DNA from: Candidatus Saccharimonadales bacterium
Lineage (GTDB): Bacteria; Patescibacteriota; Saccharimonadia; Saccharimonadales; UBA4665
Assembly: GCA_036388415.1 (NCBI GenBank)
Contig: DASVRW010000002.1
Location: 789,396-853,395 of the forward strand
Length of the DNA: 64,000 nt
Reading direction: 5' to 3'
Part shown: positions 8,328 to 17,929 of the stretch, one piece after another
Layout of the letters: each line of letters opens with the position of its first letter
Numbering within the stretch: the stretch's first letter is position 1
Translations under genes and position numbers: made by a program
The notes under the pieces: model-generated
What the model was told of the DNA's origin: nothing
Databases searched by the model: none
What the model saw: the letters and a program-made list of their open reading frames with translations, nothing else

Positions 8328-9030
8328 ATAGCGCCACCTCCAATTCCTCGCCGGCGTGCCGGACAAGGTTCATTACTTCTTTATAACTCTGCCTGGTCGG
8401 TCCGAGCGTTCCGATATAACTGCGGTCGCTAAATGGACTGCGGAAGCGGCTGATTACCAAACTACAGCCAGCGGTACGGCCAATCGGGTTCTCGCGGCCG
8501 ATGTAGACGCTCAGCGGCTGATTGGGTGCAGCCTCACGCAGCCATGGTTCAAGATTGTCCAGCAGACTGGCGACGGCTTGGACCTGTCCGGCCTGGATAA
8601 ACTCCGGCTGTCCGAACAGGTTCGACAGTCCGCTCATATACAGCTGATTGCCGATGGTTGCAATGCCGAGATTGTGCGTTAGCTCTACGAGCGTATCGAC
8701 AGCACTGCGAATGGTTTGTTCGGGCATACCGCCAGACTGTACGCGAACGCTTAAGGCTCGCTCGCCGCGGTGCGGTGTATGCACAGGGTTGACGGGAGTG
8801 TCATTTAGCCGGTTAACGTACAGCCGGTAGCCTTTGTCGGTTGGCACGCGGCCAGCGCTAGTATGCGGCTGTGCAATATAACCGGCTCGCTCTAGTTCGG
8901 CCATTTCAGCCCGGATTGTTGCTGAAGACACATGAAATGCTTTGGCAAGCAGATTACTGCCAACTGGGCTAGCGACTTCAGCGTATTGTTCTATGATGGC
9001 GGCTAATAATAATTCTTGTCGTTCGGTCAT
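8320..9030 (-). CDS. hrcA: Heat-shock repressor HrcA, short form
   Basis: 236 aa against about 340 in Bacillus. The N-terminal winged helix is intact: PVGSNLLAKAFHVSSATIRAEMAELERAGYI...HTSAGRVPTDKGYR is the HrcA signature. The GAF-like domain is shortened, but the C-terminal part with YIGTLGPTRQSYKEVM is present. It represses the operons preceded by CIRCE (7556 and 9066) and is itself autoregulated. It leads the hrcA-grpE-70 aa operon. Confidence 0.95.
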   Translation of the reverse strand: MTERQELLLAAIIEQYAEVASPVGSNLLAKAFHVSSATIRAEMAELERAGYIAQPHTSAGRVPTDKGYRLYVNRLNDTPVNPVHTPHRGERALSVRVQSGGMPEQTIRSAVDTLVELTHNLGIATIGNQLYMSGLSNLFGQPEFIQAGQVQAVASLLDNLEPWLREAAPNQPLSVYIGRENPIGRTAGCSLVISRFRSPFSDRSYIGTLGPTRQSYKEVMNLVRHAGEELEVALYA

Positions 9031-9065
9031 AGTATATGTCCAATCTTAAGAAGATTATAACCGCA

Positions 9066-9092
9066 TTGGCACTCAATCGTCAAGAGTGCCAA
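9066..9092 (-). promoter_or_regulatory. CIRCE operator of hrcA-grpE
   Basis: TTGGCACTC-N9-GAGTGCCAA, a CIRCE with one compensated change in each arm. On the minus strand the spacer contains TTGACG and an 18-base gap leads to TATAAT, so operator and promoter overlap exactly as at dnaK. This predicts autoregulation by HrcA. Confidence 0.92.
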
Positions 9093-9107
9093 TGGTGTCG
9101 CCTCGTA

Positions 9108-10724
9108 TTACCAGGTCCACTTGCTGAGTAGGATTGCCATGTCAGCTGAGCCAACCGTGCCATCGTTATTGAAGTCAGCTGGTGGATAGTTTTGTCCATC
9201 GCGGGAGATGAGCATTGACAGGTCGATCGCGTTGATGCGGCTATCACCGTTGACATCACCAGGCAGGTTTGTCGAAGCACTTGTTACAGTGACACTAACA
9301 GCTGTTGATGTTTTGGTATTGCCTGCAGCATCATAGGCCTTGGCAGTGATTGCATGAGCGCCAGTGGCGACTCCTGTGGTAGCCCAGCCATAAGCATATG
9401 GTGCAGTCGTATCGGTGTTTTTGAGAACATTATCGACGTAGTACTCAACTTTTGTTACACCCACGTTATCGGTAGCGGTAGCAGCCACGTTAACTGTTGC
9501 ACCGGCAACAACGCTGGTTCCGGATGCTGGTGCGGTGATCGATACTGATGGTGCGGTCGTATCGGCTGGCTGTCCGACAGTTAGCGGAATGCTCAGTGTA
9601 TTGTTCGTTTCATTTGATTCTGGGAATCGGTTAATGTCATCGACCATGGCCAGGATAGTGTGTGCACCAGAGGTAGCGGTCCAATAGTTAACTCCTGCTG
9701 GACCATTATTTGCAGTTAAAGTGACACTCGCTCCCGGTGCTAATGATGATGTGTAGGTCGAACTATAGGACACTACGGTACCATCGACTTTGAAGTTTAC
9801 GCCTATGGTTGTTCCGGCCGGCGTTGCAGCAGTACCTTGGTTTTTTACAACTGCACTATACACTACTTGGTTTCCAACGATCGGTGCTGCTGGATTCGCG
9901 GTCACCGAAGTTATGATGACGTCTGGTTGCGAGACAACGTTATTGACGGTAACTGAGACGCTGGCACTGGTAGTCGTATTGCCGGCAGAGTCAGTAGCAC
10001 GAGTTTGTATAGTGTGTGCACCGTTTGCAACGGTTGTCGTATCCCAAGCATAGCTATATGCGGACGTCGTGTCTGTGCCCTTTACAGCTCCGTCAACCAG
10101 GAAGTCAACTTTGCTAATGCCTGAAGCATCTGCTGCTGATGCAGTTATCGTCGTTGTTCCGCTAACCGTTGCTCCTGCGGCAGGCGCTGTTACAGCTGTC
10201 GTCGGTGGCGTAGCATCATTGACGGCACAGTTGTCACCGGTTCCAGTCGGAACACAAGCCGTGTCACTCAGTAGTAGTACTCGGTCAAGCTGCACATCAG
10301 CTTCTTTACCAGTGTACGTCAGAGTATGAGCGCCAGCCGTCAGCGTTACGCTGATAGTCGATGCTGCTGCGCCATCCTGATAATTAACCCACGTCCAGGC
10401 GTTGGCAGGTATGTTGGTCGCATCACCGACATTGTACGAACATCCAGTATCAACTTGGAAATAGTAGGAATTTGCCGTGGTATTTGGTGCCTTAATACGG
10501 CTCCATACCCGGTAAGTTCCGGCAGTGGCAACATTAACCGTCTGTTTGACCTGACCGTATGTCGTGGGTGGTGCAGTTGTGATACAGGCTGCCGAGGCAT
10601 CACCTACCAGCGGATTGACTTTTGCCGGCAATGCCAAGGCAGCGGCATTCATCATGAACACTGCAAACAGCAAAAAAGGGATTTTGTTTATTTTTGACGA
10701 CAATTGGCCGATGTATATTTTCAT
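9108..10724 (-). CDS. Secreted multidomain Ig/CARDB protein with C-terminal dockerin
   Basis: 538 aa. An N-terminal signal segment (KIPFLLFAVFMMNAAALA) precedes a carbohydrate-binding-like beta domain (about 35-165; TYRVWSRIKAPNT, TLTYTGKEADVQLDRV), a Big-type Ig domain (about 173-262), a CARDB domain (about 267-385; VIITSVTANPAAPIVGNQV), a second Ig domain (about 390-480) and a type I dockerin: GDVNGDSRINAIDLSML and ADFNNDGTVGSADMAILLSKW are the two calcium-binding repeats. It should be exported and may bind a cohesin on the cell or host. No sorting signal or membrane anchor is visible. A dockerin is unusual for this kind of organism. Confidence 0.85.
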   Translation of the reverse strand: MKIYIGQLSSKINKIPFLLFAVFMMNAAALALPAKVNPLVGDASAACITTAPPTTYGQVKQTVNVATAGTYRVWSRIKAPNTTANSYYFQVDTGCSYNVGDATNIPANAWTWVNYQDGAAASTISVTLTAGAHTLTYTGKEADVQLDRVLLLSDTACVPTGTGDNCAVNDATPPTTAVTAPAAGATVSGTTTITASAADASGISKVDFLVDGAVKGTDTTSAYSYAWDTTTVANGAHTIQTRATDSAGNTTTSASVSVTVNNVVSQPDVIITSVTANPAAPIVGNQVVYSAVVKNQGTAATPAGTTIGVNFKVDGTVVSYSSTYTSSLAPGASVTLTANNGPAGVNYWTATSGAHTILAMVDDINRFPESNETNNTLSIPLTVGQPADTTAPSVSITAPASGTSVVAGATVNVAATATDNVGVTKVEYYVDNVLKNTDTTAPYAYGWATTGVATGAHAITAKAYDAAGNTKTSTAVSVTVTSASTNLPGDVNGDSRINAIDLSMLISRDGQNYPPADFNNDGTVGSADMAILLSKWTW

Positions 10725-10815
10725 ATTTTTTGTTACTTATAGCTTATGTTTAATTTATATACCTCTAAGTATCGTATATTTCAATAATAATGCAAGCAAA
10801 TAATAATTTTTATGC

Positions 10816-11559
10816 TTATTTATGCTGCAGACTGGCTTGTACTCTCGCGAGCATGTCGTTTGCAACACTCTTAGCAAACTGTTGACGCTCGTCATGAATC
10901 TGATTAAACTCGACAATGTCACGAATATCGCTGGCGCATTGTGGAATTGTGTTGTTTATCACTAATTTGTAGTATGGCTCGGCCAACATGTTCTGAAGCA
11001 CCGTCTGGGCAGTCGTCAAACGATTGATAAATTCATCAGGGTGCATATCTTCACGTGCCTGCAGGCGTCGCATCCATTCGTCATAGCTTGGTGGCAGCAA
11101 GCCAATGATGTGGACATCAGGTTTTGCCATTGCTATATAGTGGGCGCCGCCAAATTCAGTTTCGTGGATTGTTATCTTGCCTTTTTGATTGGCCAGCTCA
11201 AGCTCTCGAATGCTCGTACCCGAAACTTGTTGGTTATGGATAATTTCGGCTTCAACGAATTCACCCATTTGAATATCACGCAGCATGTCCGTCTCGACGC
11301 GAAAGTGATAATTGACACCATTTTGCTCCATAACGCCGTCACGCAGTTTTGGCGGCCGCGTCGTATCCGAAATTAGAAAATTGTAATCATGTTCCTTTAC
11401 CAGGTAGTTGATGACGGTGTTGCGCCCACCACCGGCGAGTCCGGACAGGAGTGCGAGACGCGATGCAGCTAGTACCTTCTGGGCATGAGCAGACATTTTG
11501 TAGTCATGCAGCGCCGCGCGGAAAGCTTCGATGTTATCAAGATGTACTGGGTGTGCCAT
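10816..11559 (-). CDS. Guanylate-kinase-like protein with altered P-loop
   Basis: 247 aa. LALLSGLAGGGRNTVINYL is placed where guanylate kinases have their P-loop, but the invariant lysine is arginine (R46). TTRPPKLRDGVMEQNGVNYHF matches the GMP-binding segment (TTRxPRxGE..G..Y.F), and FVEAEIIHNQQVSGTS and the lid region are also recognisable. An extra N-terminal (about 30 aa) and C-terminal helix are present. It may be a weak kinase or a scaffold like MAGUK domains. A separate true gmk would have to exist elsewhere for the second option. Confidence 0.75.
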   Translation of the reverse strand: MAHPVHLDNIEAFRAALHDYKMSAHAQKVLAASRLALLSGLAGGGRNTVINYLVKEHDYNFLISDTTRPPKLRDGVMEQNGVNYHFRVETDMLRDIQMGEFVEAEIIHNQQVSGTSIRELELANQKGKITIHETEFGGAHYIAMAKPDVHIIGLLPPSYDEWMRRLQAREDMHPDEFINRLTTAQTVLQNMLAEPYYKLVINNTIPQCASDIRDIVEFNQIHDERQQFAKSVANDMLARVQASLQHK

Positions 11560-11611
11560 TAAGCTATAAATATATCAAATTAGCGCTGGCTACACCAGTA
11601 TCGACGATGAG

Positions 11612-13390
11612 CTAGTCGCGTTTCAACATAACCGTAAATGCTTCAGCCGGGATATCAACTTTTCCAAAACGTTTCATACGCTTTTTGCCTTTGGCTTGTT
11701 TGGCGAGGACCTTTTTCTTGCGCGAGACGTCACCGCCGTACAATCCGGTCGTGACGTCCTTGCGGTAGGCGCTGATATCTTCGCGGGCAATGAATCGGCC
11801 GCCGATGGCCGCCTGCAGCGATACCTGAAAGTTTTGACGTGGAATGACGTCTTTGAGCTTGGCGACTGTTTCACGGCCAAGTGACTGCGCTTCGCTCCGG
11901 TGCACCATAATACTGAGCGCACTGACGATATCGCCGGCTATATAGAAATCCAGCCGTACCAAATCCTCTGCCCGGTAATCATCGAGCTCGTAATTGAATG
12001 ATCCATAGCCGCTGGTAATACTTTTGAGTTGGTCATAAAAATCAGTCAACAGGTTGGCCAGCGGCGCTTCGAAGCTGACGAGCGCCCGCGATTCGACGTA
12101 ACTGAGGTTTTTGTGGATGCCGCGTTTGGTAGCAATCAGCTGGATAACGGGGCCGACATAATCCTGTGGTACTACGATTTCTCCCTTAATCCACGGTTCG
12201 CGGATTTCGGCAATTTGCGCTGGATCCGGCAGATCAGCGGCACTTTTGATGTCGATTTCAGAGCCGTTGTTCATTGATACCTCGTAATCAGTCGAGGGAT
12301 TCGTAACGACGAGCTCAAGGTTGTACTCACGCTCCAGCCGTTCACGGACGATATCCATGTGCAGCAAGCCAAGAAACCCAATACGGACACCGAAGCCGAG
12401 AACAGGAGAGTTTTCCGGGGCAAACTGCAGTGCGGAATCACTCAGGCTCAGCCGCTCGATGGCGTCTTTCAGGACCTGATAGTTTTCGTTGCTGTCAGGA
12501 AAAAAGCCGGCGTACACGAAGGGCTGGACATTGCGGTAGCCCGGTAGTGGGTTGGTAGCCGCCATGCTGGCAAGCGTCACTGTATCACCGACTTTCGCCT
12601 CGCGAGTACTGCGCAGGTTGGTGACAATATAACCAATCTCGCCATTTTCCAGGGCTGTATTGGCTGTCATTTCCGGGCGCAGTGCACCGACTTCGAGTGC
12701 AATACCAGTAGCACCGGTCGCTATCATCTTGATATGAGAATTTTTCTTTATCTCGCCGTCAAAAATACGGACATAGAGAATGACACCGCGGTAATCGTCA
12801 TAATAACTGTCGAATATTAACGCCCGTGTTGTTGTTTCGGTTGAAGGCTTGGGTAATGGTATGTCTGCGACAATGCGCTCGAGCACTTGATCAACACCCT
12901 GCCCTGTCTTGGCGGAAATCATCAATATATCTTTGGGTGTGCAGCCAAGCAGGCTGATGACTTCGGAGCTGACACGCTCGACGTCTGCCGCCGGCAAATC
13001 GATCTTATTAAGGACAGGGATAATAGTAAGTTCAGCTGCCATTGCCAGATAGACGTTGGCGAGAGTCTGGGCCTGTATTCCCTGCGTTGCATCGACAATG
13101 AGCAAAGCTCCCTCACAGGCTTCCAGGCTGCGCGAAACTTCATAGCTAAAGTCGACATGTCCGGGTGTATCAATCAGGTTCAGCTGATGACCCTTGTATT
13201 CCATCCGCACCGGGGCCAGCTTGATAGTAATTCCCTTTTCACGCTCCAGATCCATCCGGTCAAGCAACTGCGCCTTCATATTGCGTTTTTCGACGGTACC
13301 GGTCATTTCCATAAGCCGGTCCGCCAGCGTCGATTTGCCATGATCAATATGCGCGATAATACAGAAGTTTCGAATACGAGATTGTTCCAT
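11612..13390 (-). CDS. lepA: Elongation factor 4 (LepA)
   Basis: 592 aa from the ATG at 13390. AHIDHGKSTLADR, DTPGHVDFSYEV and NKIDLPAAD are the G1, G3 and G4 motifs; the LepA-specific C-terminal domain with FGKVDIPAEAFTVMLK is present. The ribosomal GTPase back-translocates stalled ribosomes. A longer frame to 13537 exists, but TATAAT ending 7 bases before 13390 shows the natural leaderless start. Confidence 0.97.
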   Translation of the reverse strand: MEQSRIRNFCIIAHIDHGKSTLADRLMEMTGTVEKRNMKAQLLDRMDLEREKGITIKLAPVRMEYKGHQLNLIDTPGHVDFSYEVSRSLEACEGALLIVDATQGIQAQTLANVYLAMAAELTIIPVLNKIDLPAADVERVSSEVISLLGCTPKDILMISAKTGQGVDQVLERIVADIPLPKPSTETTTRALIFDSYYDDYRGVILYVRIFDGEIKKNSHIKMIATGATGIALEVGALRPEMTANTALENGEIGYIVTNLRSTREAKVGDTVTLASMAATNPLPGYRNVQPFVYAGFFPDSNENYQVLKDAIERLSLSDSALQFAPENSPVLGFGVRIGFLGLLHMDIVRERLEREYNLELVVTNPSTDYEVSMNNGSEIDIKSAADLPDPAQIAEIREPWIKGEIVVPQDYVGPVIQLIATKRGIHKNLSYVESRALVSFEAPLANLLTDFYDQLKSITSGYGSFNYELDDYRAEDLVRLDFYIAGDIVSALSIMVHRSEAQSLGRETVAKLKDVIPRQNFQVSLQAAIGGRFIAREDISAYRKDVTTGLYGGDVSRKKKVLAKQAKGKKRMKRFGKVDIPAEAFTVMLKRD

Positions 13391-13442
13391 TGAGTACATT
13401 ATAACAGAGGCAGTAGTAATCGCTGATCGGCGCTTAGACAGT

Positions 13443-15050
13443 TTAGTACGGCTGCCCGATAGATTTATAGACGAACTGTCTGACACGTTTGAAAATTGGT
13501 CGGACTTCTTCGAGATCAAAAACTGCCGATATGCCAATATGGACAGCGAACGTCACCAGCGTCAAAAATGCTAATTTAGTGCCAAGCGTCAAAAAGCCGC
13601 GGTCATCAATACCCAGCGGATACAGTGTAACCGTCGAGAAGGCAGCCACAATACTAAAGCCCGTCACCGAAACAATTTTGACCATGCCCCGCCAAAATGA
13701 AGCATCGATAAGTTTGTGATCGCGCATTACCATAATTGTAAACAGCACCAGGACTTCAATAGTCGCGACGATCGACTGTGCCATCGCAAGACCCTCTACG
13801 CCGTATGCTCCCGGCCGGGACAGCATATACGCCAGAATGATATTCAGAATAATGATGAATACCGAGACGACTAACGGAGTTATTGTATCCTTCTGTGAAT
13901 AAAACCAGCGGGAGACCAGCGCATAAATAGTCCTGAAAAAAATGGCCACGACCAAGAAGCCGAAGACGGCAGCAATCTGTGGTGCATTTTGGCTGAAAAT
14001 CAAACGCGCCAAATAGCCGCGAGCGAAAAACGAAATAACGACGACCGGTGTCGTCAGCCAAATAATAACCCGAAGCGTCCGCAGGAAATCTCGTCGGAAC
14101 AAATCAGGCCGACCCATAGATAGCCGTTCGTTGAGCCGCGGAAACGCCGCTGTTGAAATGGCCGTACCGAGCAGCAAAATCGGTGCCGTGTGCAATATGT
14201 AGGCATTATTGTAATTACTAATAGCCGTTGCCCCGCCAATCGTAGACGCAAACCTGGTGTCAACCACGCTTTGCACTTGATCAATTCCCTGATCGAGAGA
14301 CCGTGGTGGCAACTGTCGAAGCATTTCTTTGAAATCTTTGTTGTGCCACATGATTTTGGGACGCCAGTGAAAATCAGTCCCGATTAAGCCCAGTGTGACG
14401 ACAATAAGCTGTAAGATGCCACCGACCAAGGCACCGATGCCTAGCCCGACGATACCAACATCAGTGCCTTTGAATATATAAATGCTGGCGATAATGCTGA
14501 CGTTATAAAACAACGGTGCGATGGCATAAAAGAAGAACCGCCCAATCGTCTGCTGCGCGCTGGTTATGATGCCGGAAACAGTAAACAAAAATGGATTGAG
14601 AGATAAAAAGCGCATGAGCGTCGCGGCATTATTTTGCTGCTCAGGATTGAGCCCGGGTGCTACAAGATCAATCAACGGGTGGGCAAATACGAAAATTATA
14701 ATTCCCACCACGAGCATAATCAGCGCCAGAAGATTCATCAAACTGGCCGATAAATCCCACATACCGCGCCGGTCGCCTTTGTGAAGCCGGTCGGCCAGAT
14801 ATGGCATAAAGGCCACACCCAAAGCTCCGGCAGCAATCGTGTAGAAAAACAAATCTGGTATGTTAAAGGCTGCAAAATAGACACCGGCCCGTTCGCCAAG
14901 CGGCGTTTGCGGGTTGTCGAAGTTGGCATTAATCAACTTGGTACGTAAGAATCCAAGCACTTGTCCGATCAGCGCCGTACCGATCAACAGCAGCGCGACA
15001 CTGCTCATAGAAATTCGTTTAGCTGGTTTTGGTAATTTTACTGCTGGCAT
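13443..15050 (-). CDS. murJ: Lipid II flippase MurJ (MviN)
   Basis: 535 aa from the ATG at 15050, four bases after the upstream stop. The product has about 14 hydrophobic helices of the MATE/MVF fold, with early motif GFLRTKLINANF and FNIPDLFFYTIAAGALGVAFMP typical of MurJ. It moves lipid-linked peptidoglycan precursor across the membrane. Two earlier in-frame ATGs overlap the upstream gene. Cotranscription with the large ATPase gene is likely. Confidence 0.93.
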   Translation of the reverse strand: MPAVKLPKPAKRISMSSVALLLIGTALIGQVLGFLRTKLINANFDNPQTPLGERAGVYFAAFNIPDLFFYTIAAGALGVAFMPYLADRLHKGDRRGMWDLSASLMNLLALIMLVVGIIIFVFAHPLIDLVAPGLNPEQQNNAATLMRFLSLNPFLFTVSGIITSAQQTIGRFFFYAIAPLFYNVSIIASIYIFKGTDVGIVGLGIGALVGGILQLIVVTLGLIGTDFHWRPKIMWHNKDFKEMLRQLPPRSLDQGIDQVQSVVDTRFASTIGGATAISNYNNAYILHTAPILLLGTAISTAAFPRLNERLSMGRPDLFRRDFLRTLRVIIWLTTPVVVISFFARGYLARLIFSQNAPQIAAVFGFLVVAIFFRTIYALVSRWFYSQKDTITPLVVSVFIIILNIILAYMLSRPGAYGVEGLAMAQSIVATIEVLVLFTIMVMRDHKLIDASFWRGMVKIVSVTGFSIVAAFSTVTLYPLGIDDRGFLTLGTKLAFLTLVTFAVHIGISAVFDLEEVRPIFKRVRQFVYKSIGQPY

Positions 15051-15054
15051 ATTG

Positions 15055-17820
15055 TTACTGCTTTGAAATTGGTTTTTGCTGGACATGCGTATCATGCGGT
15101 TGATCAGTCATTGAAATAGGCGACGGACGACCAGACTGTGTATTGCTTTCTTCGGCTGGCGCTGCTTTTCGTTTACGGTGGCGGATACGTTTTCGTTTTG
15201 GCTTTGCGTCATCAGGCAGCGCTGCCGGGTTCGTGTTGGCCGCAGCGCCAGCTTGCCCAGCCTGAGGACTGCGACCTGTTCGTGCTGAATGCTGAAGTCC
15301 GGAGGCTCTCAAAGCTTGATCAAGTTGGTCAGTTTGAGTAGACTTTGGGACACCAGAAGTATGAGAGTCCGGTGAACTAGGCGTCGATAACGGCGCTGGT
15401 TTATTCGCCCTGACAGCATTGATCAGCGACTTCGGCAAACTAATTGCTTTCCGTTCAGAGCGTCGGTCATCCGGACGGGCTGCACGTGAGGCGGGCGCTG
15501 GATTCGAAACCGAGCCCGGAATATGAAAGTCATCAAACTGATAACGCTCGTTGACGTAGCGTTCGACGTATTGCCTGGAGGAAGCGTAGGCAGCCCGGCT
15601 ATACTCGACAATGCTGGCACTATAATCGGCTTGCTGCGGCGGCAAATTGAGACTGATCGCTGAAAAGGCTGGTGTTTTCTCGCCCTCAATCGTCATGCTG
15701 ATAACAAAGTGACGGTTATGCATATGAACCAGGTCATATTCTTCGAATTTCGGTTCGAAATAACGCAGCATCGACCGGGCATCGTCCGCTCCCATACGGA
15801 ACGCGATGACTGAGCCGACATTACCAAATACAGCGTCTTTTACCTCGATGGACATCTGAGCCGTATATTGATTGGCGACGGTCAGGTTGAGGCCATACTT
15901 GCGAGCTTCCGACAGTATCGTTGCGAACGAGTCGGTTGCGAAGTTTTGAAACTCATCGACATAGAGATAAAACGGCGTCCGCTGTTCGGCAGGAATATCA
16001 GCCCGGCTCATCGCCCCAAGTTGTATCTTGGTTACCAGCAATGAACCAAGCAGCGCGGCATTGTCTTCGCCGAGTAGCCCTCTCGAGAGATTAACCAGCA
16101 AAATTTTGCGTTCATCCATGATCTGGCGCACATTAAAGCTGCTTTTGGGCTGGCCGATAATGTTGCGGACCAGCGGATTTGCAACAAATGCCCCGACCTT
16201 GTTCAAAACCGGTGCGACTGCTTCGGCGGCAAACTTATCATTCCAGCTGGCAAATTCAACAGTCCAAAAATTGCGGACGACTGGATCTTGGACATACTTC
16301 AGTACTTCATTACGAAATTTCTTTTCAGTCAGAATACGTGTAATGTCGAGCATGGTAGCATTTGGATAGTCGAGCAACGCAAGCAGACTGTAACGCAGGA
16401 TATATTCCAGCCGCGGCCCCCAACTTTCGAACATTCGCTTCAGGACACCGATGAGTTCCGAGGCGGTATGTGTTTTGAGCTTCGGGTCACTGACTTCCAT
16501 CGGATTGAACGCCATTGGGAATTCGGTGTCTGCCGGATTGAAATAAATGACGTCTTTGACTCGTTCCGGCGGTATTCGCCGCAGTACGTTGATGGCATAA
16601 TCCCCATGTGGATCAATGACAGCGAATCCATATGGGCTATAGATATCCGATATAGATAGTAGCTCAAGCAAGCCGGATTTACCGACACCGGTCTGCCCGA
16701 TAATGTATAAGTGCCGGCTGCGGTCGATGCGCGGCATGCCGAACATCGTGTTGTGGCCCCGGAAGTTTGTAGTGGCAATCGGACTCAAATCTTGACGAAA
16801 TTCACTGGTTACAATCGGTAAATTAGCTGGCGGCTCGGCAGTCTGCGATGATGCCCATAATATATACGGGGTTTCGACGTTGGTATGTGGCAAATGGCAC
16901 AAGGTAGCGACTTCTTCGATGTTGAGTATATAGCCGCGGCGATTGAAAGCGCGGGTCCGATATAATCCAAGCACGTGTGGATCGGCCATGATCCGTTTGT
17001 GCTCGAATCCGTTGAGATAGGTGGTGTTGAATTGTTTGTAACTAGCAATGATGGACTGCAGCCGGAGTCGCGCCTGATGCAGGTCGCCAGAACCACGGTA
17101 AACAATCCGGAGCTGACTCTCAAACGCCAGCTTTTGGCTTTTGTCCTCAGCGGCCTTTGCCCTGACTGATTCGTACTCTGTTGGCTTGTTCGAGTCTGTT
17201 TTCGGTGTTGGCGGCGTCCATAGCGCACTGACCAGGCCGACCATGTTTGTTTTGCTGCCGCCTTTGATTTTGGCAATATAGCGTTCGCTTTTGCGGTGCC
17301 AATGCTGTGCCGCCGGTCGGATTGTCAGCTGCACCCAAGCCTCCTCGTCGGCTTCAAATTTCGCAAATGTCGCGGTTATAGCCGCCAGCGGGTCGACTTC
17401 AAAACTTTGAAAAGTCTTTATAGGTAATACTTCTAGGCCAGTCAGCTTCAGTTCGGTCACAAGTATCGACTGAAAGCCTTCATCTGGAGTCATAGTGTAA
17501 TCAGGCACTTCAGATATCTGCACCGAGGGATATTGGGCATACATCTGCTCTTCAACATAGCTTTTTAGATATGTCGGCACCCACACATAAAATCCGATGC
17601 GCCGCTTAACAACCGCAATTTCGAAACTGATACGTTCACGAATTGTCGTCTGGAACAACCCATGTGCTGGTATAGTAAGTAACCCAAATAGACTAGCGAA
17701 CATTTGCTCAGCTGCCAGCTCCTTCTTGTCATTGGTGCGCGGCACTTGCAGCAACAATACAACCCCTGTGTCTTGGGGCGCTATCGTAGTAGACGGGGAA
17801 TCTGATTTGTGATTTGCCAT
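15055..17820 (-). CDS. TraG/HerA-type conjugation ATPase-like protein
   Basis: 921 aa. An N-terminal domain of about 370 residues precedes a motor domain: Walker A IIGQTGVGKSGLL and AVIDPHGDY (about 390-420), Walker B YLYVDEFQNFATDSFATILSEARKYGLNLTVANQY (about 610-640), typical of VirD4/TraG-DUF87 ATPases with a TraM-like recognition segment. The last 130 residues are Pro/Arg/Lys-rich and disordered. No membrane anchor is clear. Such proteins are common in CPR genomes and may pump DNA or protein through type IV-like machinery. It is followed immediately by murJ. Confidence 0.8.
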   Translation of the reverse strand: MANHKSDSPSTTIAPQDTGVVLLLQVPRTNDKKELAAEQMFASLFGLLTIPAHGLFQTTIRERISFEIAVVKRRIGFYVWVPTYLKSYVEEQMYAQYPSVQISEVPDYTMTPDEGFQSILVTELKLTGLEVLPIKTFQSFEVDPLAAITATFAKFEADEEAWVQLTIRPAAQHWHRKSERYIAKIKGGSKTNMVGLVSALWTPPTPKTDSNKPTEYESVRAKAAEDKSQKLAFESQLRIVYRGSGDLHQARLRLQSIIASYKQFNTTYLNGFEHKRIMADPHVLGLYRTRAFNRRGYILNIEEVATLCHLPHTNVETPYILWASSQTAEPPANLPIVTSEFRQDLSPIATTNFRGHNTMFGMPRIDRSRHLYIIGQTGVGKSGLLELLSISDIYSPYGFAVIDPHGDYAINVLRRIPPERVKDVIYFNPADTEFPMAFNPMEVSDPKLKTHTASELIGVLKRMFESWGPRLEYILRYSLLALLDYPNATMLDITRILTEKKFRNEVLKYVQDPVVRNFWTVEFASWNDKFAAEAVAPVLNKVGAFVANPLVRNIIGQPKSSFNVRQIMDERKILLVNLSRGLLGEDNAALLGSLLVTKIQLGAMSRADIPAEQRTPFYLYVDEFQNFATDSFATILSEARKYGLNLTVANQYTAQMSIEVKDAVFGNVGSVIAFRMGADDARSMLRYFEPKFEEYDLVHMHNRHFVISMTIEGEKTPAFSAISLNLPPQQADYSASIVEYSRAAYASSRQYVERYVNERYQFDDFHIPGSVSNPAPASRAARPDDRRSERKAISLPKSLINAVRANKPAPLSTPSSPDSHTSGVPKSTQTDQLDQALRASGLQHSARTGRSPQAGQAGAAANTNPAALPDDAKPKRKRIRHRKRKAAPAEESNTQSGRPSPISMTDQPHDTHVQQKPISKQ

Positions 17821-17929
17821 ATGTAATCAGCGAGGCTCTCTATGGGCCAAACTATGTACATATTGTCGCATCTTTATAAGCTTAAATACAGCGCAATAAC
17901 ATAACTATAACGACTGCAGTAGATGCGGC

